A model generated the notes under the pieces. The model was not told where the DNA came from. It was given only the letters and a program-made list of their open reading frames with translations, and did no database searches. Positions 33,575 to 42,696 of a stretch of 64,000 bases of DNA are shown piece after piece. Location: assembly GCA_902362805.1 (NCBI GenBank), contig CABIXY010000002.1, positions 496,001-560,000 of the forward strand, in the 5' to 3' direction. The number at the start of each line of letters is the position of its first letter. Position 1 is the stretch's first letter. The stretch comes from Eubacteriaceae bacterium. GTDB taxonomy: Bacteria > Bacillota > Clostridia > Peptostreptococcales > Anaerovoracaceae. Made by a program: the position numbers and the translations under genes.

Positions 33575-36121
33575 TTAGATCAACTCTAGCTCCCGTGCTT
33601 TTAGAACCGCATCCATAGCATTGTTCACGCCCAGCTTTTTATAGGCCATGGATATATGCGTTTTTACAGTCGTCAGTTTGAGACCTGTCATATCACAGAT
33701 TTCCGCATTTTTGTATCCCTGGGCCAGAAGTTCGATCATTCGCTGCTGCTGCGCCGATAACTTTATAGGCTTACTGTTCAGGGACAGATGGAAGGCGATG
33801 CCTTTTTGATGTTTGGCAGTTTCATAGGCAGCCAGCAACGTATCATGGACAAAGGCCCGCTGTAATGCTCCATGGTAATCCTCATGGCTGATCTTGGTGA
33901 GGATTTTTTTCAGGACAGCCACAATCGAAGCGCCTTCGTCCGAAATCAGCATGATAAAACCATAAGGCTGCAGTATTAATAGCGCTTCCTCCAATTCTGT
34001 TACCGCTTCCTTTTTCTTTCCTATGGCCCAGTAGATCGATGACAACAAAACACAGGCTTCGGCCAGATCCAGAGGTCTGCGGACATTCTTGCCAAAATCC
34101 TTTAGCATTGTGCAATACTTCAAGGCCATCTGGGTATTTTCCAGTACAATGTAGGCTCTTGCAGTAGTAAAATGCTGAAAGGAGCGGAATAATTCAATAT
34201 GCTGCGTATCAATGACAAAATATTGATCCAGCCAGGCAGAGGCTGCGCTCTTACTGCCATCCCAGAGCTTCAGTCTGGTCTGATAGGCTTCCAGGTTAGG
34301 AATAAAAAATTGTGCGCGGGACTGGGTAACATCTGAGAGACGATCCAGTACATGGCGGGCTTGTATATATCTGCGCTGCCGCCATAAAATGCTGTGATGA
34401 AGAATCAACATGCAGATCAGTCCTTCTTCCTTATTCTCGTCACCAAAGGCTTTCAAGGCACAGTCATTTTCGGCAAGGGCAGTGTCCAGCTGACCCCTTT
34501 CATAGGAAAAGCAGGCGGGAAGGCCATATTTAATATAGTTCCACTCCGCTCCCAAAAGTACAGCAAAGGTCTTATCCAGCTTTTCAACACTTTCCGGGTC
34601 CAGGGCCAGATCCGTATAATCCAAGTTGCTTCGATGCATGTAAGGCATATTGTGACTAAAGGAAGCGATGTTCGTCGCCAGTCCGCCTGCAGTAAACTTT
34701 TTTACATAACGACCAAAGCGCTTGAACTGGCGAATCTTAGTCAGCATACTGGTGCGGTGATCCACACTGTAGGCCAGGATCGCATATTCTACAAACTTGG
34801 AATCTCCCAGTGCGATGCGGGGAAGCATTTTGTAGACTGCATCCATGTGTTCCTCGAACTCCTGATGATGGCTGGTAAGGTAGTAATACCAGGCACTCAG
34901 GATGTGGAGGGCGGGCACTTGCCTGAAGGCCTCCTTGGGAAAATCATGGGCAAAGAATGTCCGCAGAAAATCTGCGTAATCTGCAATAATGCCCTTGTTA
35001 TTTTCGAAAAGAAATAAATAGAGATAAGTATCAATGCCTTTATAATCGCCGCTGTCCAGCCAGAAGCGCAAAGCCCTGGAATAATCTTTGTTTTCTCTAT
35101 AATAGACAGCGGCCTTTTTGTAGAGAGCGCTATTCTTATCGTGACCGTTTTGCAGCAATTGTTCTCGGAGAAAGTCCAGAAATAAGTGGTGATAACGGTA
35201 TGTATCGCCATGGAGGCGGCTGAGAAAGGAATTGGTCTGGCTCAGATGCTCCATGACCGCCCCTGCGTCCTCGCGGCCCGTTAACAGCGAGGCCAGAGAA
35301 ATATCGAATTCGTCGGCAATGGCGGTCGCCAGACAGAACTCCCTAAGCGGCATCTCCCATGTATCCCACACCTGCGTTTTAAAATACTGATCAAAAATAT
35401 ACCCGCTCCGCAGATCGATCTCGCCGCTCTGGGCCATTGTATTGACACCCATAGCCCAGCCTTCAGTGGCCTGATAGGCAAAACGGGATTCCTCCGGAGT
35501 CAGGAACCGTCCCAGGCTGCTGAAGTATTGACGGATTTCATCTTCTGAAAAACGAAGCTGCTGCGCTGTGATGATCTGCAGATTTCTGTCATGGATCAGA
35601 GGCATAAACTCTTCGGGTGCTTCATGACGAGATAGAATCAAAAGAGTAAAAGAGTGGGGCAGCCTTCGGATGACTGCAGGGAGAGACTTGCGAATCTCGC
35701 CGCTTGTGATGGTGTGCATATCATCAAGAACCAGCGCATAGCGTCTGTCTTCTGGTACCATATCTGCCAGCAGCTGTACCATGTGTTCTACCGGGGTCGC
35801 TGAAAAAGCAGGATCCGTCAAAACCTGTTTCATAGCTTCATTATCCGGCTGCGTCGAAAAAATGCCGGTAGCCAGTTGTTTGTAAAAGACAGAAGGGGAG
35901 TTATCATAGGCATCGAGTCCGATCCAGACAGGCTTTCTGCCGCTGCGGGCAAGCCAGAGAAGCGCAGAAACCGTCTTGCCACTTCCGGCCGGCGCGCAGA
36001 CATAGACAGTGGAATACCTGGCGGCGCGGTCAAATACAGATAACAGCGTTTGACGCGGTGCGTAAATTTCGGGTAGATTATTGGGAGCGAATTTTTCGCT
36101 GAGAAAATTCAATTCTGACAT
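33575..36121 (-). CDS. LuxR-family (LAL/MalT-like) ATP-binding transcriptional regulator
   Basis: The 848-aa protein has an N-terminal STAND-type NTPase with Walker A APAGSGKT (residues 43-50) and Walker B ALVLDDMH (about 128), a long helical-repeat middle, and a C-terminal LuxR HTH (about 785-848: LSAQQQRMIELLAQGYKNAEI, LKLTTVKTHISMAYKKL). Such regulators are ATP- and ligand-dependent activators. It is divergent from the four-helix-bundle and GLUG surface-protein genes, with two identical 15-bp repeats between them, so these are its likely targets. Confidence 0.92.
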   Translation of the reverse strand: MSELNFLSEKFAPNNLPEIYAPRQTLLSVFDRAARYSTVYVCAPAGSGKTVSALLWLARSGRKPVWIGLDAYDNSPSVFYKQLATGIFSTQPDNEAMKQVLTDPAFSATPVEHMVQLLADMVPEDRRYALVLDDMHTITSGEIRKSLPAVIRRLPHSFTLLILSRHEAPEEFMPLIHDRNLQIITAQQLRFSEDEIRQYFSSLGRFLTPEESRFAYQATEGWAMGVNTMAQSGEIDLRSGYIFDQYFKTQVWDTWEMPLREFCLATAIADEFDISLASLLTGREDAGAVMEHLSQTNSFLSRLHGDTYRYHHLFLDFLREQLLQNGHDKNSALYKKAAVYYRENKDYSRALRFWLDSGDYKGIDTYLYLFLFENNKGIIADYADFLRTFFAHDFPKEAFRQVPALHILSAWYYYLTSHHQEFEEHMDAVYKMLPRIALGDSKFVEYAILAYSVDHRTSMLTKIRQFKRFGRYVKKFTAGGLATNIASFSHNMPYMHRSNLDYTDLALDPESVEKLDKTFAVLLGAEWNYIKYGLPACFSYERGQLDTALAENDCALKAFGDENKEEGLICMLILHHSILWRQRRYIQARHVLDRLSDVTQSRAQFFIPNLEAYQTRLKLWDGSKSAASAWLDQYFVIDTQHIELFRSFQHFTTARAYIVLENTQMALKYCTMLKDFGKNVRRPLDLAEACVLLSSIYWAIGKKKEAVTELEEALLILQPYGFIMLISDEGASIVAVLKKILTKISHEDYHGALQRAFVHDTLLAAYETAKHQKGIAFHLSLNSKPIKLSAQQQRMIELLAQGYKNAEICDMTGLKLTTVKTHISMAYKKLGVNNAMDAVLKARELELI

Positions 36122-36234
36122 TTCTTTTCTCCTTAGCTAACGATTTATGTAATACGTATTATGCGTTCTCATGTAAGTGATTGATTTCTTACATTAGTAT
36201 ACGACAAAATTCACACGCTGACAATCCTCAAGGC

Positions 36235-36291
36235 AAAAACCTCATACTGTTATTTTATTAACAATATATTTTATCTAAAAACCTCATACTG
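36235..36291. promoter_or_regulatory. Direct 15-bp repeats, candidate binding sites of the LAL regulator
   Basis: AAAAACCTCATACTG occurs at 36235-36249 and 36277-36291, 42 bp (four helical turns) apart. A TATAAT at 36320-36325 follows without a good -35 box, as expected for an activator-dependent promoter. Confidence 0.55.
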
Positions 36292-36370
36292 GTTGAATGG
36301 CCTGTCACTGTATACATTGTATAATACTAATAAATTAGTGGCTTCAGTTTTTTTGATTGGAGGTCTGGTC

Positions 36371-36694
36371 ATGAAAAGCCATACGATAATAAACAAGGGG
36401 TTTCAATATTCAATACGGACCGCAGAGCTGGTTCGCTACTTGCAGGAACAGAAAAAAGGATTTCCCCTTTCAGAGAAGCTCCTTTCCTGCGGCCTTGAGG
36501 CAGGAATGCACTGCCGGCAAGGAGAGGGAGAAAAAGATTTGCATAAGCTTGCGGCAGAAAATATCAAAAAAGCGGACTTCATCATTGAGATGGCGGTATA
36601 CGCAGGATACCTTACAGAGAAGCAGAGCCTTCCGATAAGAGAAGAAGGCAGCGCTTTGCTGGAGCTCTTGCAGCAAACTGAGAAATCAACTTAG
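36371..36694 (+). CDS. Four-helix-bundle protein
   Basis: The 107-aa protein has the four-helix-bundle (rRNA intervening-sequence-protein-like) pattern: KGFQYSIRTAELVRYLQEQKKGFPLSEKLLSCGLEAGMHC, then a second helical pair (AAENIKKADFIIEMAVYAGYL). The start follows GGAGGT by 7 bp; a longer frame from 36293 overlaps the regulatory repeats. Function unknown. It is the first gene opposite the LAL regulator and may be co-transcribed with the surface protein. Confidence 0.78.
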   Translation: MKSHTIINKGFQYSIRTAELVRYLQEQKKGFPLSEKLLSCGLEAGMHCRQGEGEKDLHKLAAENIKKADFIIEMAVYAGYLTEKQSLPIREEGSALLELLQQTEKST

Positions 36695-36776
36695 TGATGG
36701 CAGCAGATGCCGCCCCAATTGCTGCATCTATCATTTTGATCGTTAGAAAACAAGGGAAAGAGAAAGGAATCGCACA

Positions 36777-39700
36777 ATGTATAAAGAGAGACAGACTATG
36801 AAAGTGATTGCGCAGGCACTGTGCCTGTGCCTGCTTCTGGGGACCTTTGCCTTTGGAAACCCCCAGGAAGCCTATGGGTGGACGCCGTCGGAGATGGAGA
36901 AAAATAAGACTCTAATGGAAATCATTAGCGATGCTGAGGTAAAATCATCGTGGGACCAGGATGGGAATTATGACGAGTCCTTCTATGAGAAAATAAAAGA
37001 GAACTATGCATCGTCTTATAATCGTGCGGACGATCCATTGAAGATTGAGACTGCAGCGGAGTTGGCAGCCTTTGCAAAGGTTGTTAACGAAACGGGATCA
37101 CAAAGTTATGACTTCCGAGGCAAATATGTTGAACTAGCAGGGGATATTGATCTTGGAGGAAGCAAACTTACTATAGGTAGCTACAATAACTATACCTCAG
37201 AGTATTCGATAAAAATAGAGGGGAGCTGTGATAATGTCTGGCAGCCGATTGGAATTGATCCCGATCATCCATTCCGAGGCACGTTTGACGGAAAGAATCA
37301 CGAGATTGAGGGTATGGTGGTCTTAAATGAGCTTACTGAAGCTAACGTGTATTCCGGTTTTTTTGGGGTTCTTGCTCAAGGTGGAACGATTCAAAACCTG
37401 CGTATTTCCGATGGGAATGTACTATCTGCTGTTAACTACAGTACTGGGTATCAGATAGATGGTTTTTCTGCCTATGCAGGGGGCCTGGTGGGACAGAATA
37501 ACGGAAGTATAACGAATAGTGATAGCACGGGGGACGTAGCGTCTATTACTAAGAGAGCTATAAATACCCTTGTTCCTCTTACTTCTGCTTATGCAGGGGG
37601 CCTGGTGGGATGGAATGGAAAAACGGGCAGTATAACGGGAAGTCATGGTATGGGAACTGCAATGTCTTATTCTTTTAGTAGGAATAGCCAGTACTCAAAT
37701 ACAGGGGGCCTGGTGGGATGGAATGAAGGGAAGATAACGGCAAGCTATAGTAAGGGATACGTATTAACTTGTGGTGACGCCCCGAGCTATGCAGGCGGCT
37801 TAGTGGGGAAAAACGACAAGGGGGCGGAGATAGAGACGAGTTACAGTACGGGAGCCATGATCGCTTCTTATAATCGATCGCAATTTGTATCAAGTGCAGG
37901 AGGCCTGGTGGGATGGAATAATGGGAGGATAACGGCAAGCTATAGTACGGGAGACGTGAAGTCTGCTGCCAAAAATAATTTTTCCTTTGCAGGGGGCCTG
38001 GTGGGATTGAATGGAGAGAATGGCAGTATAGCGGAAAGTTGGAGCACGGGAGCCACGACGTCTGTTGGTACGTCCCCCAGGCGCTTGAATCCGGTGTATG
38101 CAGGGGGTCTGGCAGGATGGAATGAAGGGGTGATAACGGCAAGCTATAGTACGGGAAAGGTGGAGTCTTCTGCTACGCAGAGTTCTGCCTATGCAGGGGG
38201 TCTGGTGGGAAAGAATGGAGAGAATGGCAGTATAACGGCAAGTTATACTGCAGGAGTCGCGAGGTCTTCTGTTGATAAGAGTGCTTCCGTACCGGTGTTT
38301 GCAGGAGGCCTGGTGGGAGAGAATGACCGGAACGCAGGGACGGTAGAGGATAACTACTGGGACAACACCGAAAAACCTACCGCTGAGTGGGGGAGCGAGC
38401 CAAAGATAGACAATACGGGAACTGCCCTGGACCGAAGGAAAATGACCGGCAGGGGTCCGGGAAGGGCGGAGACAACGATGGACGGCTTTGACGGGGGCAC
38501 ATGGGAATTTGAAGCGGACAGCGAGATAACCGGAAACGCTGGAGAGCAGAATTTCCGCCAGACATGGTACTACCCGAGGTTAAAAGCAATAACCTATACG
38601 GATGACAGCCAAAAACCAAAATATATCAAAACAGGCCCTCGTCTGTCCGACCACACCAGCATGGAAATCACAGGGACGCCAGAGGTAGGGGAGACATTGA
38701 CCGCCGAGACTGAGGGAGGATCTAGTGGCGAGCTTCGATATCAATGGTATGTAGAAGGCGTCGGTAACAAAGGAACTGAAAAAACCTATCAAGTAGAAGA
38801 AAAGGATGCGGGAAAAGAGGTCATAGCCACCGCGTACAAAGAAGATTACGTTGGAACGCTGGAGGCCAGTGTGAAAATCCCATGTTCCGTAGAGATCAAA
38901 AATCCGCAGGAGAGCCACATCCGATGGATTTCCGGGGAAGCGTCACAAAGGGGCATCACAGGAGCCATGGGGGATGTGGTGTTTGAAGCGGAATCGGGCT
39001 ACTACTTCCCAGAGTATTACAGTGTAGGCGCGTTAAATGGGATTCAGGTCAAAAGGGATAGTTATACGCAGATCACCGTATCCGGAACGCCGACTGCGAA
39101 CACGAACCTTACGCTACAACCGGCGACAAAGAAAGCGAATCAGAGTCGGCCGTTCACCATCAGCGATGGTGTGAAGAAGATCAGTGGTACGGATAAGAAC
39201 ATGGAGTATGCGGCTTCTTTGGACGCTGCGAACTGGATCACCTGCGATGAAGGCACAACGACCGTCGAGCCGGGCACCTGGTACGTGCGCTATAAGGAAA
39301 CAGACACGAAGAATGCCAGTGCTGCTTACAAACTGGTGGTGACATCCGGCTCATCGGTTCCATCCGTTCCATCTACCCCATCCGTTTCCTATACGGTGAC
39401 TATTGTTAACCCGACGGACGGTCACATGACTCGCAGCGTAGATGCGGGCAACGGATCTGATAAGCAGAACGTGTATTACACAAAGTCTATGAAGCCGGTA
39501 GTGTACGAGGCGGAAAAAGGCTACTATTTCCCAGAGGATTATACCGTGGATGCGGTGAACGGGATTCAAGTGAAAAGGGACAGCTATACGCAGATCACCG
39601 TCTCCGGTATGCCAACCGCAAACGTCTCTGTGCTGTTAAAACCTGCTGTGGAGAAAGCGGCCCAGAATGCGCCGTCCAAACTGAAGAACGGCGAGAGCCG

Positions 39701-40406
39701 CATTTTGGGAACGACAGACTCCATGGAATACGCAGCTTCTGCCAATGCGGAAAAATGGAGCGCCTGTAAAAACGGAAGTACAGCTGTGAAAACAGGGACC
39801 TGGTTTGTAAGATACAAAGAGACTGCGACGAAAAAAGCAGGGGCAGCTGCAAAGATTACCATAGCGCCAAAGATCAAGGTGACTACCACCTATAACAGTG
39901 CCAGAATTTCCTGGAAGAAAGTCAGCGGCGCCGCCGGCTATCAGGTCTATCGGGCGAGCAGCCAGAACGGCAGATACAAAAAGGTAAGGACGACGGCAAA
40001 GACCAGCTGGACAAATGAAAAACTGACGACCGGAAAAGTCTATTATTATAAAGTGCGGGCTTACAAAAAATCAGGAAGTAAGACGGTCTACGGCAGCTTC
40101 TCAATTAAGACAAAAGCCGTGCCAAGGACCAAAGCGCCGACTTTCAAACTGACCGCAGGAAATCATAAGATACAGGTTTCCTGGAATAAGGTGAGGGGTG
40201 CGGACGGATACCGCATCTACCGGGCCCAGAGCAAAAATGGCAGCTACAAGATGATCAAGGATTCCCGCAGCAGCCTGCGGCGCTACACTAGCGTCCGCCT
40301 GAAAAGCAACCACAAATATTACTACAAGATGCGTTCTTATCGGGTTGTCAAAGGGAAGAAAGTCTATAGCGAATATTCCGGGATCAAGAGCAAGAAGACC
40401 GAATAA
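36777..40406 (+). CDS. Secreted GLUG-repeat surface protein with Ig-like and fibronectin-like C-terminal repeats
   Basis: This 1209-aa protein has an N-terminal signal peptide (VIAQALCLCLLLGTFAFG; mature part from about residue 30). Residues ~190-550 hold about eight GLUG repeats built on GGLVG-W/K-N and SYSTG, typical of adhesins and IgA-protease-like surface proteins. Next come Ig-like/MBG-like units, including two near-identical ~90-residue modules with GIQVKRDSYTQITVSG (about 760 and 935). Two fibronectin-III-like repeats end the protein (SWKKVSGAAGYQVYRA, SWNKVRGADGYRIYRA). No LPXTG or SLH anchor is seen. The repeats make this gene prone to recombination. Confidence 0.88.
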   Translation: MYKERQTMKVIAQALCLCLLLGTFAFGNPQEAYGWTPSEMEKNKTLMEIISDAEVKSSWDQDGNYDESFYEKIKENYASSYNRADDPLKIETAAELAAFAKVVNETGSQSYDFRGKYVELAGDIDLGGSKLTIGSYNNYTSEYSIKIEGSCDNVWQPIGIDPDHPFRGTFDGKNHEIEGMVVLNELTEANVYSGFFGVLAQGGTIQNLRISDGNVLSAVNYSTGYQIDGFSAYAGGLVGQNNGSITNSDSTGDVASITKRAINTLVPLTSAYAGGLVGWNGKTGSITGSHGMGTAMSYSFSRNSQYSNTGGLVGWNEGKITASYSKGYVLTCGDAPSYAGGLVGKNDKGAEIETSYSTGAMIASYNRSQFVSSAGGLVGWNNGRITASYSTGDVKSAAKNNFSFAGGLVGLNGENGSIAESWSTGATTSVGTSPRRLNPVYAGGLAGWNEGVITASYSTGKVESSATQSSAYAGGLVGKNGENGSITASYTAGVARSSVDKSASVPVFAGGLVGENDRNAGTVEDNYWDNTEKPTAEWGSEPKIDNTGTALDRRKMTGRGPGRAETTMDGFDGGTWEFEADSEITGNAGEQNFRQTWYYPRLKAITYTDDSQKPKYIKTGPRLSDHTSMEITGTPEVGETLTAETEGGSSGELRYQWYVEGVGNKGTEKTYQVEEKDAGKEVIATAYKEDYVGTLEASVKIPCSVEIKNPQESHIRWISGEASQRGITGAMGDVVFEAESGYYFPEYYSVGALNGIQVKRDSYTQITVSGTPTANTNLTLQPATKKANQSRPFTISDGVKKISGTDKNMEYAASLDAANWITCDEGTTTVEPGTWYVRYKETDTKNASAAYKLVVTSGSSVPSVPSTPSVSYTVTIVNPTDGHMTRSVDAGNGSDKQNVYYTKSMKPVVYEAEKGYYFPEDYTVDAVNGIQVKRDSYTQITVSGMPTANVSVLLKPAVEKAAQNAPSKLKNGESRILGTTDSMEYAASANAEKWSACKNGSTAVKTGTWFVRYKETATKKAGAAAKITIAPKIKVTTTYNSARISWKKVSGAAGYQVYRASSQNGRYKKVRTTAKTSWTNEKLTTGKVYYYKVRAYKKSGSKTVYGSFSIKTKAVPRTKAPTFKLTAGNHKIQVSWNKVRGADGYRIYRAQSKNGSYKMIKDSRSSLRRYTSVRLKSNHKYYYKMRSYRVVKGKKVYSEYSGIKSKKTE

Positions 40407-40434
40407 GTAAATCGAAAGAAGTCATGGATGACGC

Positions 40435-40466
40435 AAAAATGACAGACAACTTAGTCTGTCATTTTT
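40435..40466. terminator. Bidirectional terminator
   Basis: The 13-bp stem AAAAATGACAGAC/GTCTGTCATTTTT with a 6-nt loop lies between the surface-protein gene and the convergent beta-lactamase-fold gene. Confidence 0.85.
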
Positions 40467-40497
40467 GTCGTTTAGGAGGCATCGAAGTTTTCTTTCT

Positions 40498-42021
40498 TTA
40501 ATACACACTTCCGGCAGTCTGTACCAGTCTTTCCATGAGTTTCTCCATTTTGAATACAGCCGGGTGCTGCGCCAAACCGTAGTCTGCAGCCATGGCCGCA
40601 ATCCGAGGGAATGCCAGCCAGGTGCTGCCAGCTTCATCTTCCCACACGGAGATTCTAAGTGGCAGCTCCAGGGAGATGCTTTGATCTGTCTGCATCAATG
40701 CTGTTCCCACCTTTGGTGAACCGAATACCAATACCGTCGTCGGTCTCAATGTGAGCCCTGCCTCTGCTGCGTTCTGTGCATGGTCGAATTTGGCGAATAA
40801 CGGGATTTCTCGTTCCTCCAACTCTCGTTCCAGATTCTTTACCGTGTCGCTGACGGAGAGCTGGCCTTCCATCAGATACAGCTTGTTGTCATCGTAGTTG
40901 GTTGAAAGAAGATCCCCGAAGGCACCGGCAATGCGGCGGCCCAGGTTGGTAAAATCTACGCCCTCCTTATTGGCCATCAGTGTGACACAGACCAGTTCTT
41001 CAGAATCGGTGAAACGGCTGAGAAACATCGAATAGCCAGGAATGGAGCCTTTGATGTCCATCAGCCCGCGATGCTTGTAAAACTGCCAGCCAGCGACTGC
41101 CGGGACTTCTCGTCCATCAGGCAGCTGCCACGGCGCATAGACCAGGGCGCGGTTTACAGGGTCGTGAATTAGTACGGAACCTGCAAGTCCGATATCCCAG
41201 GTGGAGATATCCTGTGCGGATGCCCAGATGTCAGAAAACCCCCGCAGCGCCGACGATGGAATCCGAGGTACGGGCGCGTCCTGCTCATCATAGCTGGCAG
41301 CTGGTTCGGTCGGATCGATGTACTTTCCATCTTTTTTAAATAACTGATGGACGTAGTCCGTCAAAGACACGTCTTCATAAACAAAATCCCCAAGATCTTC
41401 GGCAAAGCCTGTGTGACGGAGACCGAGATATTCTATTTGACGTTCCGTGACAAAATCGTGATAGGATTTTCCACTGACGATTTCCACAACTTCCGTCAAA
41501 AGCAGAAAGTTGGTGGCACTCTGCTTTACCTCAGAGCCTGGCACGAATTGCAACGGCTCTTCTGAAATCAAGTTGATCAGATCTTGAAAGGACCACTGGC
41601 TGAAAAGGTTAAATTTGTCAGCCTCTCTGTAGTCTGCAATACCCGATGCATGGCGCAGCAGCTGCAGGATTGTAACGTCTTGCCAAGGTTCAGGTAATTG
41701 AGGAATCAATCGAGAGGCTTTGTCGTCCATCTGCAATTTTCCGTCTTCATACAGCTGCATGACGGCAACTGCGGCAAAAGCTTGGGAAATTGGACCGGCA
41801 GACCATAACGTATTGGCCGAAGCCAATCTTTTTTGCTTTGCGTCTGAAAGGCCGTAGCCTACGACTCTTGGAATATAAGGTGCCTGGACGATGGCTAGGG
41901 TCAGGCCTGGGATTTCCTCTTGCTCCATAAATTCCCAAATCATTTCATCGACAGTGTGCCCCAAGTAAGATACATCAGCGCTGCCTCTCATTTTCATCAT
42001 TTCATGTTCTCTTGTATTCAT
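40498..42021 (-). CDS. Beta-lactamase-fold (class C-like) protein with lost catalytic residues, fused to DUF302
   Basis: Residues 1-~375 of this 507-aa protein form a PF00144-type serine beta-lactamase/esterase fold (AVMQLYEDGKLQMDD, LLRHASGIADY). The nucleophile motif S-x-x-K aligns to GPISQAF, giving Pro77 and Gln80 instead of Ser and Lys. The Y-x-N motif aligns to QSATNF (Gln167, Ala169). Hydrolase activity is therefore unlikely. The last ~120 residues are a DUF302 domain (FAKFDHAQNAAEAGLTLRPTTVLVFGSPKVGT). No signal peptide is visible. It overlaps by one base the start of the rhodanese lipoprotein gene region upstream in the same operon. Confidence 0.85.
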   Translation of the reverse strand: MNTREHEMMKMRGSADVSYLGHTVDEMIWEFMEQEEIPGLTLAIVQAPYIPRVVGYGLSDAKQKRLASANTLWSAGPISQAFAAVAVMQLYEDGKLQMDDKASRLIPQLPEPWQDVTILQLLRHASGIADYREADKFNLFSQWSFQDLINLISEEPLQFVPGSEVKQSATNFLLLTEVVEIVSGKSYHDFVTERQIEYLGLRHTGFAEDLGDFVYEDVSLTDYVHQLFKKDGKYIDPTEPAASYDEQDAPVPRIPSSALRGFSDIWASAQDISTWDIGLAGSVLIHDPVNRALVYAPWQLPDGREVPAVAGWQFYKHRGLMDIKGSIPGYSMFLSRFTDSEELVCVTLMANKEGVDFTNLGRRIAGAFGDLLSTNYDDNKLYLMEGQLSVSDTVKNLERELEEREIPLFAKFDHAQNAAEAGLTLRPTTVLVFGSPKVGTALMQTDQSISLELPLRISVWEDEAGSTWLAFPRIAAMAADYGLAQHPAVFKMEKLMERLVQTAGSVY

Positions 42022-42464
42022 TACGCTTTCTCACTTTCTGTTTCATAAGGCCAGTCTGCAATACCGCCGAAATCGTAGACGTTCTTATATCCGAGAGCTA
42101 CTAATTTGTCTGACGCTTCCTTGCTCCGAACCCCTGTACGACAATGAAGAAGGAGTACAGCCTCCTTGTCAGGCAGTTCTTTCGGCGGATCGTTTCCAAT
42201 TGACTCGTTCGGCACGAGAATTGCGCCAGGAATATGTTTTTCGGCATATTCTTCTTCTGTACGGACGTCGACGATTGTGACATCTCCTTTATCCATCATT
42301 TCTTTTGCCTCTTCAGCAGTAATCTTGTGATAGGCGCTGCTGGTCTCTTGCTTTTCCATTTTTTGCGAGTTTCTGCGTTCCATAGGGCAGGTACCGTTGC
42401 CGCAGGCTGACAACAGCAGGATGCAGGCGAGCACCAAAGCCAATACCAGTGATAATCGTTTCAT
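42021..42464 (-). CDS. Rhodanese-domain lipoprotein
   Basis: The 147-aa protein has a type II signal peptide with lipobox LLSAC (Cys21) and a single rhodanese domain (about 45-143). The catalytic cysteine is present in LLHCRTGVRS, so thiosulfate or persulfide sulfurtransferase activity at the outer membrane face of the cell is plausible. The operon partner is the DUF302 fusion. Imperfect palindromes of ACAGT/ACTGT type precede the promoter region. Confidence 0.9.
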   Translation of the reverse strand: MKRLSLVLALVLACILLLSACGNGTCPMERRNSQKMEKQETSSAYHKITAEEAKEMMDKGDVTIVDVRTEEEYAEKHIPGAILVPNESIGNDPPKELPDKEAVLLLHCRTGVRSKEASDKLVALGYKNVYDFGGIADWPYETESEKA

Positions 42465-42528
42465 TTTTTCCTCCTCTGTGTAAAATCTCCGCTCAAGAGA
42501 GATACCACAACTGACAATCTGTAATTAA

Positions 42529-42572
42529 TTTAGTAACAGTTTATACTGTAATTATAGAAGTTACAGTTAGGG
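42529..42572. promoter_or_regulatory. Putative operator between the rhodanese and cfa genes
   Basis: Within 42529-42572 the dyads ACAGT-TTAT-ACTGT and TGTAA-N9-TTACA overlap in AT-rich sequence between the two divergent genes. The regulator is unknown. Confidence 0.4.
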
Positions 42573-42696
42573 ATGTCAAGTATTATTTGAATATTTTAAA
42601 AAATAATTTGACAAAGACGTTTATCACTTCTTTTTCATCGGGTTTATAATCAGCCTTCAATGGTCATAATACTGATAAATAATGGAGGTGTAACAG

